From: Musa acuminata AAA Group
Lineage: Eukaryota; Streptophyta; Magnoliopsida; Zingiberales; Musaceae
Direction: 5' to 3'
DNA length: 64,000 bases
Assembly: GCF_036884655.1 (NCBI RefSeq)
Contig: NC_088345.1
Span: 33,853,501 to 33,917,500 of the forward strand
Made by a program: the position numbers and the translations under genes. Of this stretch, positions 37,133 to 48,984 are shown piece by piece (within the stretch, counting starts at the first letter, position 1; each line of letters begins with the position of its first letter). A model generated the notes under the pieces. That model had not been told where the DNA came from. It did not search any database and saw nothing but the letters and a program-made list of their open reading frames with translations.

Positions 37133-37438
37133 ATCCTCTCATTTGGCATATTGCCCAATCGGTATATTGATACCTACAACTTCTGATCTCGTTAGCACAA
37201 TGTCCGATCGTTCGGCCCGATACATGAATTTACAACACAAAGCCTTCTTCCAACACGTTGATTGATCCTCTAGCCCGACATCTAATCTTCTGAAATATTG
37301 AACTCTGGCCCAACATCTGATTCCTCCTACTTTAATCAATTTGCCTCTCTTGATCGAAACTAGTTCTACGTCACTCAAAACGTATATTAGATAATAACAT
37401 TATCAATTTGTTTCATCATCAAAATCTGAGATTCAACA
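37133..37438 (-). repeat. 3' LTR of element F, right part
   Basis: Continues from the D2 target site with CATATTGCCCAATCGG and ends GATTCAACA at 37438. The next bases, ATCTCCCCCTTC, are the polypurine tract in reverse. Confidence 0.87.
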
Positions 37439-39254
37439 ATCTCCCCCTTCACTACCCCTATCAATATGTCATATTAATAGAACATTTAAATTTAGAAAAT
37501 CATGCAATGTTTCAAAATATAAAAATGCATCATACCACACATGATTTAAACCATCATCATTACTTATCCCCCTTTATCATCAATAGAAAGGAGAAGTGCA
37601 TCTAGTAAGTTTTTGAGATATGTAAGTTTGTAAGATTTGCTTCTTGAGATAGGCAAGATAACACTTTTACTTCTCTTTAGATTGCAAGCTAGCAATTATT
37701 GATAATGTTCAAGATAGAAAGTTCTTTCTTCTCTTTTGAGAAGTGCAAGCTAGTAATTTTGCTTCATAGTAAGTTTTTCTCCTTGAAATCTCCTTGAAAT
37801 ATGCAAGCTAGCAATTTTTCTCCCCCTTTGTCATTGTTAAAAAGAAGGGAATAATACAATGTTGTAATTCTTTTCCCTTTACATCAATTTCCAAATCATG
37901 ACAAAGATAAAGTATCAATCTTATTTCAATATGGCATATTGAAATAAGGTATCATTTTAGAAAATGATAGTTGTTGACTTTCACATCATTTCATCAAAAA
38001 ATCATAAGTATTGCATGCATCATTCCAAATAATAAATATTTCAATCATGATGGTATCAAAATGTCAAATTACATTGTATCCTACCATGCATGGTCATAAC
38101 TTCTTATTTGTATGCATCAATATAATATCATGAGTATTTTATACATAATTTTATATCATCACATGAAGAATATCAAGAAAAATTAATTCGGTGATGATAT
38201 ATACACTTCATGAATACGAGGGAGTCATGAACCAAAATTTGAAATTGTGACTATCAAAAAATCAATAGAAAAATTATGATTCTTTTTAGATGGCTCAAAT
38301 AGCGAAAAGAAGAATTATAGTAAATGATCTTGATTCATAAAAAATCTCATGTTATAATTCCAAGAATTCATAAGAAAATTTATGATTCATTTAAATAATT
38401 CTCCTTTTTAGTAAATAGCAAAAAGAACCATGGGAGTTCAAAAACAAGATCTTAATTCATAGAAAGATCTTAAGTATCAAATATCGAGAATTCAATATCA
38501 TGATTTGGATAAAAAAATAAATCTCAATCCATAAAATTTTCTTGTAAGAATTGCTAAGTCACCATCATTATCACTTTGGGCATAATACTAAATCAATAAA
38601 TTTTCAAATCAACATTATTTGGGTATGCATGATACCAAAACATGGTTCCAAGTCTTCAACATATAACATGCACAATTTCAAACTATTATAAACCATATTA
38701 AGGTCATAGTTTGTTTATATAAGTCTGTTCTTTAGTAAATGGTAAGAAGGAATCATCAAAGATATAAAATATTTTGATTCTCATAAAAGATAGCTCAAGT
38801 AGAGAAATTGAAAGAAAGTTCATGATTCGGTTGGAAAATTTTCGTTCAAATTCAATTTATCAACTCCAAACTTATCATCAAAATCACTTTTTCTTAATTC
38901 AAGAGATAACATGAAATAGATTCATCACTAAGAATTACTTATTAAAAAATAAAAATCTTTAGAGATATTTTCAAAAAACATGCATTCTCCAATTTTTATT
39001 TTGATTTAAGTGATTTTATTTCATATAAGCATGCCCAAGTTTTTTATGCTAAATCAAAATATGCATCATCATTTAAAATTGAAAGAGCAAATCTCATCAT
39101 AAAAATCATCAAGATCAATAAATCACAAAAATCATTATTACTTCAAATCATCATGCATAATTAAATCATCAAGCATGATTTCATTAATCATAAAGCATTT
39201 TCAATCAAAATGATTAAGTGAATCTAATTCTTCATGCTTAGTTTTTCATACAAA
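37439..39254 (-). other. Element F interior, left part, with GCTAGC array
   Basis: Polypurine tract at 37439-37450. A reduced GCTAGC array (GCAAGCTAGCAA variants) lies between the boxes near 37567 and 37821. AT-rich DNA follows to the G insertion at 39254. No gene is supported. Confidence 0.78.
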
Positions 39255-41172
39255 TGTTAGGATCGAGAGCACTAAGAGGGGGGGGGTGAATTAGTGCAGC
39301 GGAAATCTTACAGCAATTTAAAAACGAAAGCTGCGTTCGTCCGATAAAAAAATGGTTTCGATATAAAAGCAGAATCACAGTGCAGTTTGTGTCTAAGCGC
39401 AGTTTTGCGTCTAAGCGCAGTTTTGCGTCTAAGCGCAGTTTGCGTCTAAACACAGTTTGCGTCTAAGCGCAGTTTGCGTCTAAGCGCAGTTTGCATCTAA
39501 ACTCAGTTTTACGTCCAAACGCAGTTTAACATCTAAACGCAGTTTTACGTCTAAACGCAGTTTTACGTCTAAACGCAGTTTTGCGTCTAAACGCAGTTTT
39601 GCGTCTAAACGCAGTTTTGCGTCTAAACGCAGTTTTGCGTCTAAACGCAATTTTACGTCTAAACGTAATTTTACGTCTAAATGTAGTTTTGCGTCTAAAA
39701 GCAGTTTTGAACCTGAAAAAGTGTTTTACGTAGAAAGCAATTTGCAGTTATAAATGGAATCCGAATGTAAGCGTAAACTGCAGTGTGAAGATCGTACGAA
39801 AACACGATTTACGTTTGAATGCAGATTCTGAAAGATCAGAGCTTAGAAACTCGTTCGTAAAGGCGCAGAGGGCAGTAGCAATGTAGGAGGTTTGCAGTAA
39901 TGGAAAAGTGCTCAAGGTAAAAGCAAACCAGAGATTTAGAGTGGTTCGGTCAGTCTTGACCTACTCCACTTTTGGCTTCCTCCTCCGACGAGGTCACCGA
40001 CGTCAACTAGCTGCCTTCCTTCAATGGGCGAAGGCTAACTGCCCTTTTACAGTTTCTCTCCTTTTGACAGGCTTAGGAGACAACCTTTACAGATCCTTTC
40101 TCTCCTCTCTTTACAACTCAAGACTTAAAGAACAGAAGGAGGAGAACTTTAGGACTTTACACAAATTTGAGCTCTTAGAATCACTGAAAAGATCAAGAAT
40201 TCGGTGTGGATCTATATACTTTCAGTGTTGAATGGGTGGGGTATTTATAGGCCCCAACCCAATTCAAATTTGGAGCTCAAAACGATCAAATCCCGGAATT
40301 CCGGGATCAGGCGGTTGCACCTCTTGACTGGAGAGGTGGCACCGCCTGGCAGAGCTCGAAGACTGAGCTCGGTGGTTGCATCACCTGGCAGAGCTCAAAA
40401 CTGAGCTCAGGCTGATGCACCTCTCTGCCAGAGCTCGAAACTTGAGCTCTGGCGGTGCTACCTCTTGACAGAGGAGGTTGCACCGCCCAGTCTAGCTCGA
40501 AGACTGAGCCCTGGGCGGTTGCACCTCTTGGCTGGGGCGGTTGCACCGCCCAGTCCCGCTGGAAGACATGGCCTGGGCGGTTGCACCGCCCAGTCCCGCA
40601 GCCCTGGCAGTTGCACCTCCTGGCCTAGGCGGTTGCACCGCCTGGTGCAATCAGGGTCCGAATGGTTCGCTCCATTCGGCCCAATTTGAATCTTTTCAGC
40701 GGCCCAATTGCCCCAAGATTAAGCTAATGGGATCACCTCCCATTTTCAAGCTTAATCATCGTGCTAACTACGATTAACTCTAAGACAACTTCTGCAGCTA
40801 TGCTCCGATGCGTCAATCGCTTCTTCCGGCGAGTTTCCGGCGAACTTCCGTCGATCATCCGATAAACCCTCGGTGATCCTTCTGCGGACATCCGGCATAC
40901 TCCTGGACTTTGCGACGATCCACTTGGCGAGTTCCGACGAGCTTCGCTTGGCAAGCTTCTGGACTTCTCGGATCTGTTCTCGCTGAACCTCCGACGACCG
41001 TCCGAACTTCCGTCGAACTCTTGAACTCCCAACATGATCATGATCTTGACTCCGGCGCAACACCTGCTGCTTGTCTTACTCTCATCGTAGTTAATCCTGC
41101 ACACTTATCTCAAACACATAGATTAGATAACAAATGACAATTGACTTCATCATCAAAATCCGAGATTCAACA
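39255..41172 (-). repeat. 3' LTR of element G
   Basis: 1918 bases, starting TGTTAGGATCGAGAGC on the plus strand and ending GATTCAACA. It contains the 17-18 base array (39385-39712), TATTTATA at 40242-40249 (minus TATAAATA), the GCGGTTGCACCGCC array (40310-40640) and the TTCGTCGGAAG-like repeat reversed (40800-41030). The AP-rich ORFs in it are products of the repeats. Confidence 0.95.
39385..39712 (-). repeat. 17-18 base tandem array in G 3' LTR
   Basis: About 18 units of GCGTCTAAACGCAGTTTT and variants. GTCTAAACGCAG varies mainly at C/T or G/A positions (CGCAG, CGTAG, TGTAG). On the minus strand it lies downstream of the TATA box, so it would be transcribed. Confidence 0.93.
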
Positions 41173-41989
41173 ATCTCCCCCTTTTTGATGATGACAATCA
41201 ATTGATAAAGGAGTTGTCCTTAACTCCCCCTATCTATATGCCATAGTTGAGATAAGTCAACCTTGAATTCAAGACCTAAGAATTCAAGTGACGTATTGAT
41301 AAGTTAGATCAGTTAAACTTATCAATGCTCCCATCATGATGCCCATCATGATGTATCTCTTCAAGAATGATGTCAAGGCATGACATACATCATCAAGTTT
41401 GTATGATAGTGTTTGTAACTATTCATCATGTAATCATATAAAGCTACGAAGGACTTTTACATGATGCACACATTTGAGATTTTCTAGCAAGTTTGCATAT
41501 ACTTCACAAGATAGAATATCAAATCAAGACATGATGCAAACTATAGCACATGTTCACATATCTCTTGGTGATGCAAGGATGGCATAACTATAACATTGTT
41601 TATAGCATCACTCAAGTATTTGCAACTATGACATAGACATGATTATGGCAGTTCAGCTATGACATAGTGTTTATCAATTTATATGTTTCTCCCCCTTTGT
41701 CATCAACAAAAAGCATGATAGCATTATCAAGCACATAAAGGAAGTCATGACACATATAATTCTTTGAATATCTCTTTATTGTTTGTTGCTTGAAGGAGGA
41801 AAGTCATTTTTCAAAAAGTTTTCATAAGAGTGTACAGGAAAATCCCATTTTTAGCATACAAACCGAAAAATGAACTTCTTACATGCATTTGGTTAAAAAT
41901 ATTTGTCACATAATTTGCAACATGTTATTTGATCAAGCGTTGTCAAGGCATGTAATAGTAATAACTTCCGAAAAATAATTTTAACTAGT
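41173..41989 (-). other. Non-coding 3' region of element G with polypurine tracts
   Basis: Between the pol stop and the 3' LTR. The terminal tract (plus ATCTCCCCCTTTTTGATGAT) touches the LTR at 41173. A second box, CTCCCCCTTTGTCATCAAC, lies at about 41691, and CTCCCCCTATCTATATGCCAT at about 41225. No third ORF and only a vestige of a TTCTAGCAAGTTTGC motif (about 41484) are visible. Confidence 0.8.
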
Positions 41990-44900
41990 TTAAGTATTCG
42001 GACACATCAACATTCCTAATTCTCTTCTTATGTAATCAAATTGTTCTTCACATAGGGGTTTTGTAAAGATATCAGCTAGTTGATGTTTGGTATCAATAAA
42101 CTCTATGCTTACATCATGATTAGTGACATGATCTCGTATAAAGTGATGTCTAATATCAATGTGTTTTGTTCTTGAGTGTTGTATAGGATTTTTAGTTAAG
42201 CATATTGCACTCGTGTTATCACATTTAATGGGAATATCTTTAAGATTCACTTTGTAATCTTCTAAAGTGTTTTTCATCCATACAACTTGTGCACAGCATG
42301 CACTTGCTGCAATGTATTCAGCTTCGATTGTTGATAGAGCAACCGAGTTTTGTTTCTTAGATGACCAGGATACAAGGGCATGTCCTAAAAATTGACATGA
42401 TCCTGATGTGCTTTTTCTGTCTAGTCTGCAGCCAGCGAAGTCCGCATCAGCATAAGCTGTTAATTCAAAATTTTCTGATTTTGGGTACCATAACCCTAGA
42501 TTGGTAGTTCCATTAAGATATCTGAGTATTCTTTTGACTGCTTTGAGATGAGATATCTTAGGGTCTGATTGAAATCTAGCACAAAGTCCTACACTGAACA
42601 TGATGTCTGGTCTGGTGGCAGTGAGGTAAAGTAAACTTCCTATCATACCCCTATAGGTTTTTTGATCGAAGCTTTCTCCATTCTCATCAATTTCTAACTT
42701 AGTGGAGGTGCTCATAGGAGTGTCAATGGCTTTTGATTTATTCATTTTGAACTTCTTTAGCAAACTCATAGCATATTTGGTTTGACTAATAAAGATGCCA
42801 TTGCTTAGTTGTTTGATTTGTAGGCCTAAGAAGAATGTTAACTCTCCCATTAGACTCATTTCGAATTCACGACTTATAGTTTTCGCAAAGGATTCACAAA
42901 GAGATTTATTTGTAGAACCAAAGATAATATCATCAACATAAACTTGAACAATGAGAAAATTGTTTTCAAAGTTCTTGATGAATAATGTAGTATCAACCTT
43001 GCCTTTTATGAAATTATTTTCAATAAGAAAAGAACTAAGTCTCTCATACCAAGCCCTAGGAGCTTGTTTTAAACCATAGAGAGCTTTAGTTAATCTAAAC
43101 ACATGATTAGGGAGACTATTATTTTCAAATCCAGGAGGTTGTTCAACATAGACTTCTTCGGAAATAAAGCCATTAAGAAAGGCGCTTTTAACATCCATTT
43201 GAAACAACTTAAAATTATTACTGCTAGCGTAGGCAAGGAGCATCCTAATGGCTTCCAATCGTGCCACAGGAGCGAAGGTTTCTTTGTAATCGATACCTTC
43301 TTCTTGGTTGAAACCTTTGGCCACTAATCTAGCCTTGTTTCTAACCACGATACCATTTTCATTTTGCTTGTTTCTGAAGACCCATTTAGTACCAATAACT
43401 AGATGATCATTTGGTCTAGGAACAAGCTTCCACACTTCATTTCTCTCAAATTGATTTAATTCATCTTGCATTGCGATAATCCATGAATCATCTTTCATGG
43501 CTTCATCAACGCATTTGGGTTCAATTTGGGAGAGAAAGGCGGTATTTGCACAAAAGGTTTTAAGAGAAGATCGTGTTTGAACTCCCTTTGATGTGTCTCC
43601 TAAGATTAGCTCCTTAGGATGAGCATCTACATACTTCCAATCCTTGGGTAAGGAAATCTGAGAAGTGGATGCATCCAAGTTGCTAGTTGGAGACGGGGTC
43701 TCGTTTAAATTTAAAGAGTCAAAATTAACATCATCGTCAAGATCATTTTTCGTGATTTCAGAAGTCTCATTGAAAACAACATGAATGGATTCTTCAATAA
43801 TTAGAGTTCTTTTATTAAAGATACGAAAGGCTTTAGAAACTGTAGAATAACCAAGAAAGATTCCTTCATCGGATTTAGCATCAAATTTTCCTAAGTTATC
43901 TTTTTCATTTAAGATAAAACACTTACACCCAAAGACTTTGAAATATGAAACGTTGGGTTTTTTATTGTTCCATAACTCATAGGGAGTTTTGGTTAGTAGA
44001 GGTCTCACTAGAACTCTATTTAAGATATAGCATGCAGTATTTACGGCTTCGGCCCAAAAATATTTGGGTAGGTTATGTTCATTCAACATGGTTCTTGCCA
44101 TTTCTTGTAAATTTCGATTTTTTCTTTCTACAACTCCATTTTGTTGAGGGTTTCTAGGAGTAGAGAAATTATGGTTGTATCCATTGAGTTCACAAAATTC
44201 TTGGAAATCATGGTTTTGAAATTCACCACCATGATCACTTCTAATTGACGAAATCATAGAACCTTTCTCATTCTGAACGAGTTTGCAAAACTTGGTAAAA
44301 GATCTAAGGCATTCACTTTTCTGTTTTAAAAAGTAAGTCCATGTGTATCTGCTATAGTCATCTATGATGACGAAAGCGTATTTGCTACCTCCTAGGCTTG
44401 ATGTGGAGATGGGTCCGAACAAGTCCATATGGATCAATTGTAAGGGCCTAGAGGTGCTTACTTGATTTTTAGATTTGAAGCTACTCTTAATTTGTTTACC
44501 TAATTGGCAGGCATCACATACATTATCTTTGATGAACTTGATATGAGGAATTCCTCTTACAAGTTCTTTGGATGATATTTGAGTGATTAGCTTCATACTA
44601 GCATGACCTAATCTTCTGTGCCATATCCAAGCATTCTCATTTAAAGCAGAAAAACATGTTTCATTACATAAATCATCGATGTCAATAGTGTATACGTTAT
44701 TTTGTTTTAATGCAATCATAGATATGTTTTTGTGAGGTTTTTCAATGACGCAAGCATTAGATTCAAATTTGATGATATATCCTTTATCACATAATTGACT
44801 AATGCTTAGGAGGTTATGTTTTAGACCATCAACTAGCAAAACATCTTCAATAGAAAAGTTGGATTTGTTACCTATGGTTCCTTTGCCAATGATTTTACCC

Positions 44901-45040
44901 TTGTTGTTGTCTCCGAAGGTGACATATCCTTCGTTTATGCTAGAGAGCTTAGAGAATTGGGATGAATCTCCGGTCATATGCCTTGAGCATCCACTGTCAA
45001 GGTACCATCTCTTGCTCCTAGCTTGCGATGGTTTAGTTTT
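41990..45040 (-). CDS. pol: G pol: protease, integrase, reverse transcriptase, RNase H
   Basis: Open frame in phase with gag, separated from it by one TAG. Protease: LDSG lies just before the first ATG (44977), so that ATG cannot be the functional start and readthrough is inferred. Numbering from that Met: HHCC finger (H120, H125, C154, C157); integrase core D185, D248, E284 with D-35-E spacing; RT with [11 protein letters not shown] at 594 and YVDDI at 680; RNase H with YADADF near 842, E885 and D920. About 995 residues plus 21 upstream codons. No break is seen. The C-terminus ends MLMCPNT. Confidence 0.95.
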   Translation of the reverse strand, partial: KTKPSQARSKRWYLDSGCSRHMTGDSSQFSKLSSINEGYVTFGDNNKGKIIGKGTIGNKSNFSIEDVLLVDGLKHNLLSISQLCDKGYIIKFESNACVIEKPHKNISMIALKQNNVYTIDIDDLCNETCFSALNENAWIWHRRLGHASMKLITQISSKELVRGIPHIKFIKDNVCDACQLGKQIKSSFKSKNQVSTSRPLQLIHMDLFGPISTSSLGGSKYAFVIIDDYSRYTWTYFLKQKSECLRSFTKFCKLVQNEKGSMISSIRSDHGGEFQNHDFQEFCELNGYNHNFSTPRNPQQNGVVERKNRNLQEMARTMLNEHNLPKYFWAEAVNTACYILNRVLVRPLLTKTPYELWNNKKPNVSYFKVFGCKCFILNEKDNLGKFDAKSDEGIFLGYSTVSKAFRIFNKRTLIIEESIHVVFNETSEITKNDLDDDVNFDSLNLNETPSPTSNLDASTSQISLPKDWKYVDAHPKELILGDTSKGVQTRSSLKTFCANTAFLSQIEPKCVDEAMKDDSWIIAMQDELNQFERNEVWKLVPRPNDHLVIGTKWVFRNKQNENGIVVRNKARLVAKGFNQEEGIDYKETFAPVARLEAIRMLLAYASSNNFKLFQMDVKSAFLNGFISEEVYVEQPPGFENNSLPNHVFRLTKALYGLKQAPRAWYERLSSFLIENNFIKGKVDTTLFIKNFENNFLIVQVYVDDIIFGSTNKSLCESFAKTISREFEMSLMGELTFFLGLQIKQLSNGIFISQTKYAMSLLKKFKMNKSKAIDTPMSTSTKLEIDENGESFDQKTYRGMIGSLLYLTATRPDIMFSVGLCARFQSDPKISHLKAVKRILRYLNGTTNLGLWYPKSENFELTAYADADFAGCRLDRKSTSGSCQFLGHALVSWSSKKQNSVALSTIEAEYIAASACCAQVVWMKNTLEDYKVNLKDIPIKCDNTSAICLTKNPIQHSRTKHIDIRHHFIRDHVTNHDVSIEFIDTKHQLADIFTKPLCEEQFDYIRRELGMLMCPNT

Positions 45041-45043
45041 CTA
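45041..45043 (-). promoter_or_regulatory. In-frame UAG between gag and pol of G
   Basis: The gag stop is TAG followed by AAA. The same frame then runs 21 codons to the pol ATG with no further stop, through the protease active-site LDSG. Element I has TAA at the equivalent place with the same 21-codon spacing. Suppression of this stop would give Gag-Pol; this is inferred, not shown. Confidence 0.75.
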
Positions 45044-46618
45044 CAAGAAAGGATGATGTTTAGGTACCCATTTGCTTTTGGGTTCCTCACAAATAGATCT
45101 ACATTTTTTATCATGTTGCATAGAATTTGTCATGGTTCCTTTAGGAACCCATATCAATTTGTTTGGACTCCATTTCCTGAATGGACAATAATGTGTCTTG
45201 TGACCAAACTTGCAACAAAAGTTGCATTTGCTTCTAACATGTAAGATGGGGCCTTTTACAAAGGTAGTTGGATTTTGGTGAGGACTCCTCACAAATCCAA
45301 TCCCACTTCTTTTGGGAGCATGACCCTTGTTTGTAAGGATCATGTTTAATGACTTGCTACCCACCTCGAATTTCTTCAAGGTGTCCTTAAGTAGCAAGTT
45401 TTCTTTTTGACAGATTTCTAGATCATGACATTTTATATATGAATTTAAACTATCATGATATTCGATTTTTAACTTATTAAAATCACAAGTAAGACTATCA
45501 TGTACCTTTTTTAGCAATTTGTATTTTCTATTTATAACTTTGCATTCATCAAATAAATCATGGAAGGCATTTAATAATTCATCGAAAGATAAATCAGCAT
45601 CTAATAAATCCGTTACCTCCTCTCCGATGGCCATTAAGGCGTAATGAGCAACTTGCTCGGTGTTGGACTCCTCTTCTTCAGATGCGCTCGAGTCATCCCA
45701 TGTTGCTTGAAGAGCCTTCTTCTTTGATGTTCTTCTTTTGACTTGGGGACAATCATTCTTGTAGTGTCCCGGCTTTTTACATTCGTAGCAGATCACTTGG
45801 TCCTTCTTGGGTTCAAGTTTATTTTTCACATCGTTTTTAAACTTGTTTCTTTTGAAGAATTTCTTAAACTTTCTTGTCAAAAGTGCCAAGTCATCATCAC
45901 AGTCCTCATCACTTGAGTTTTCTCTCAAGTGGCATTCAGAAGTTTTAAGTGCCATATCCTTCCTGTTCTTTGGAAGGATGTCTTCTTGCTCTTCATGAGC
46001 TTTGCAAGTCATTTCGTAGGTCATTAATGACCCGATTAGTTCTTCAAGAGGGAAGTTGCGCAGATCTTTTGCCTCTTGAATAGCAGTGACTTTAGGATCC
46101 CAACTTTTAGGAAGGGATCTTAGTATTTTATTTACGAGTTCAAAATCCGAAAAACTTTTTCCGAGTCCTTTTAGACCGTTGACGACATCCGTGAAACGAG
46201 TAAACATGTCGCCAATGGTTTCACTCGGTTTCATTCGGAAAAGTTCAAAAGAATGCAGCAACAGATTGATTTTTGACTCTTTCACTCTACTTGTGCCCTC
46301 GTGGGTCACTTCAAGTGTGTGCCAAATATCAAATGCAGTTTCGCAAGTTGAAACACGATTAAACTCGTTTTTATCAAGTGCGCAAAATAAGGCATTCATA
46401 GCCTTTGCATTAAGAGCGAAAGCCTTCTTCTCCAAATCGTTCCAATCGATCATTGGAAGAGAAGACTTTGAAAATCCATTTTCAACAAGGTTCCACAGTT
46501 CAAAATCCATAGAAATAAGAAAGATACTCATTCGGGTCTTCCAGTAGGTGTAGTCCATTCCACTGAACATGGGTGGACGTGTAATAGAATGCCCCTCTTG
46601 GTTTCCGGCGAATGCCAT
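45041..46618 (-). CDS. gag: G gag: capsid/nucleocapsid polyprotein with two zinc knuckles
   Basis: 525 residues from the ATG in CCAAGAGAG-ATG context to TAG. A copia UBN2-type Gag core spans roughly residues 20-230. Zinc knuckle 1 is C277, C280, H285, C290. A Lys/acid-rich zone and a likely coiled coil follow (about 340-420). Zinc knuckle 2 is C465, C468, H473, C478. The long C-terminal extension with coiled coil is typical of Sirevirus Gag. It would form the particle and bind RNA. The intact frame contrasts with every other gag here. Confidence 0.95.
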   Translation of the reverse strand: MAFAGNQEGHSITRPPMFSGMDYTYWKTRMSIFLISMDFELWNLVENGFSKSSLPMIDWNDLEKKAFALNAKAMNALFCALDKNEFNRVSTCETAFDIWHTLEVTHEGTSRVKESKINLLLHSFELFRMKPSETIGDMFTRFTDVVNGLKGLGKSFSDFELVNKILRSLPKSWDPKVTAIQEAKDLRNFPLEELIGSLMTYEMTCKAHEEQEDILPKNRKDMALKTSECHLRENSSDEDCDDDLALLTRKFKKFFKRNKFKNDVKNKLEPKKDQVICYECKKPGHYKNDCPQVKRRTSKKKALQATWDDSSASEEEESNTEQVAHYALMAIGEEVTDLLDADLSFDELLNAFHDLFDECKVINRKYKLLKKVHDSLTCDFNKLKIEYHDSLNSYIKCHDLEICQKENLLLKDTLKKFEVGSKSLNMILTNKGHAPKRSGIGFVRSPHQNPTTFVKGPILHVRSKCNFCCKFGHKTHYCPFRKWSPNKLIWVPKGTMTNSMQHDKKCRSICEEPKSKWVPKHHPFL

Positions 46619-46654
46619 CTCTCTTGGGTTTTAATCCTTTAGAGAGTTAACCTT

Positions 46655-46666
46655 GCTCTGATACCA
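46655..46666 (-). other. Primer-binding site of element G
   Basis: Plus GCTCTGATACCA, two bases from the 5' LTR at 46669. Complementary to initiator-Met tRNA. Confidence 0.95.
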
Positions 46667-46668
46667 AT

Positions 46669-48689
46669 TGTTAGGATCGAGAGCACTAAGAGGGGGGGGG
46701 TGAATTAGTGCAGCGGAAATCTTACAACAATTTAAAAACGAAAGCTGCGTTCGTCCGATAAAAAAATGGTTTCGATATAAAAGCAGAATCACAGTGCAGT
46801 TTGTGTCTAAGCGCAGTTTTGCGTCTAAGCGCAGTTTTGCGTCTAAGCGCAGTTTGCGTCTAAGCACAGTTTGCGTCTAAGCGCAGTTTGCGTCTAAACT
46901 CAGTTTTACGTCCAAACATAGTTTAACGTCTAAACGCAGTTTTACGTCTAAACGTAGTTTTACGTCTAAATGCAGTTTTGCGTCTAAACGCAGTTTTACG
47001 TCTAAACGCAGTTTTACGTCTAAACGCAGTTTTACGTCTAAACGCAGTTTTGCGTCTAAACGCAGTTTTACGTCTAAACGTAATTTTACGTCTAAATGTA
47101 GTTTTGCGTCTAAAAGCAGTTTTGAACCTGAAAAAGCGTTTTACGTAGAAAGTAATTTGCAGTTATAAATGGAATCCGAATGTAAGCGTAAACTGCAGTG
47201 TGAAGATCGTACGAAAACACGATTTACGTTTGAATGCAGATTCTGAAAGATCAGAGCTTAGAAACTCGTTCGTAAAGGCGCAGAGGGCAGTAGCAATGTA
47301 GGAGGTTTGCAGTAATGGAAAAGTGCTCAAGGTAAAAGCAAACCAGAGATTTAGAGTGGTTCGGTCAGTCTTGACCTACTCCACTTTTGGCTTCCTCCTC
47401 CGACGAGGTCACCGACGTCAACTAGCTGCCTTCCTTCAATGGGCGAAGGCTAACTGCCCTTTTACAGTTTCTCTCCTTTTGACAGGCTTAGGAGACAACC
47501 TTTACAGATCCTTTCTCTCCTCTCTTTACAACTCAAGACTTAAAGAACAGAAGGAGGAGAACTTTAGGACTTTACACAAATTTGAGCTCTTAGAATCACT
47601 GAAAAGATCAAGAATTCGGTGTGGATCTATATACTTTCAGTGTTGAATGGGTGGGGTATTTATAGGCCCCAACCCAATTCAAATTTGGAGCTCAAAACGA
47701 TCAAATCCCGGAATTCCGAGATCAGGCGGTTGCACCTCTTGACTGGAGAGGTGGCACCGCCTGGCAGAGCTCGAAGACTGAGCTCAGGCGATTGCACCTC
47801 TCTACCAGAGCTCGAAGACTGAGCTCGGTGGTTGCACCGCCTGGCAGAGCTCGAAGACTGAGCTCGGTGGTTGCATCACCTGGCAGAGCTCAAAACTGAG
47901 CTCAGGCTGATGCACCTCTCTACCAGAGCTCGAAACTTGAGCTCTGGCGGTGCTACCTCTTGACAGAGGAGGTTGCACCGCCCAGTCTAGCTCGAAGACT
48001 AAGCCCTGGGCGGTTGCACCTCTTGGCTGGGGCGGTTGCACCGCCCAGTCCCGCTGGAAGACATGGCCTGGGCGGTTGCACCGCCTGGCTGGGGCGGTTG
48101 CACCGCCCAGTCCCGCAGCCCTGGCGGTTGCACCTCCTGGCCTAGGCGGTTGCACCGCCTGGTGCAATCAGGGTTGGAATGGTTCGCTCCATTCGGCCCA
48201 ATTTGAATCTTTTCAGGGGCCCAATTGCCCCAAGATTAAGCTAATGGGATCACCTCCCATTTTCAAGCTTAATCATCGTGCTAACTACGATTAACTCTAA
48301 GACAACTTCTGCAGCTATGCTCCGATGCGTCAATCGCTTCTTCCGGCGAGTTTCCGGCGAACTTCCGTCGATCATCCGATAAACCCTCGGTGATCCTTCT
48401 GCGGACATCCGGCATACTCCTGGACTTTGCGACGATCCACTTGGCGAGTTCCGACGAGCTTCGCTTGGCAAGCTTCTGGACTTCTCGGATCTGTTCTCGC
48501 TGAACCTCCGACGACCGTCCGAACTTCCGTCGAACTCTCGAACTCCCAACGTGATCATGATCTTGACTCCGGCGCAACACCTGCTACTTGTCTTACTCTC
48601 ATCGTAGTTAATCCTGCACACTTATCTCAAACACATAGATTAGATAACAAATGACAATTGACTTCATCATCAAAATCCGAGATTCAACA
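46669..48689 (-). repeat. 5' LTR of element G
   Basis: 2021 bases, nearly identical to the 3' LTR but 103 bases longer. Extra units of the GC-rich array are at about 47780-47870 and 48082-48105. The 17-18 base array is at 46799-47126. Confidence 0.95.
47657..47664 (-). promoter_or_regulatory. TATA box of G 5' LTR
   Basis: Minus TATAAATA followed by CCCCACCC. The same GCC-TATAAATA-CCCC setting recurs in nearly all related LTRs. The GC-rich array lies directly upstream and the 17-18 base array downstream. Confidence 0.8.
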
Positions 48690-48856
48690 ACAAAAACCAT
48701 GCATCATCATTTATAATTGAAAAGCAATATGGAAATCATAAAGATACACATTATTGCTTCTTAAAACATGTATAGAATTAATCTTACGTGGTGTACAAGT
48801 ATTATATTTAATTTTAACATTTTTATTCCTTTATCGTAAAACATGTAATTGTCATG

Positions 48857-48913
<57 letters not shown>

Positions 48914-48984
48914 CTAATTCATCAAAGCATGAAAGTACTAAGTAATTTCATAGTAAAGCAAATATATTTTGGGTGAGTTACATA
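48690..48984 (-). other. Element F interior, right part
   Basis: AT-rich DNA between the G insertion and F gag. It contains a TA microsatellite (48859-48912). No gene is supported. Confidence 0.7.
48859..48912. repeat. (TA)n microsatellite in element F
   Basis: About 27 TA units inside the AT-rich part of F. Confidence 0.95.

Larger units (their letters stand above)
39255..48689 (-). mobile_element. Complete autonomous Sirevirus-type Ty1/copia element G
   Basis: A 9435-base minus-strand element with perfect ACAAA target duplications (39250-39254, 48690-48694). Parts in transcription order: 5' LTR (46669-48689), primer-binding site, gag, in-frame stop, pol, a non-coding 3' region and 3' LTR (39255-41172). 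Both ORFs are open over their full length and the LTRs are nearly identical apart from repeat-length changes, so it inserted recently relative to its neighbours. Unlike I it has no third ORF. Confidence 0.96.

Noticed and set aside
36894..37142. 82-codon ORF with a long Tyr-Ile run
   Set aside because: Translation of the AT microsatellite in solo LTR D2.
43103..46547. Plus-strand ORFs inside G (for example 46086-46547, 153 codons)
   Set aside because: They are antisense shadows of the intact gag and pol frames.
40204..48294. Plus- and minus-strand ORFs rich in Ala-Pro-Pro, Arg and Gly within the G LTRs (for example 40465-40689, 47802-48167)
   Set aside because: They are translations of the GGCGGTTGCACCGCC array, appear in several frames on both strands, and have no conserved domain.
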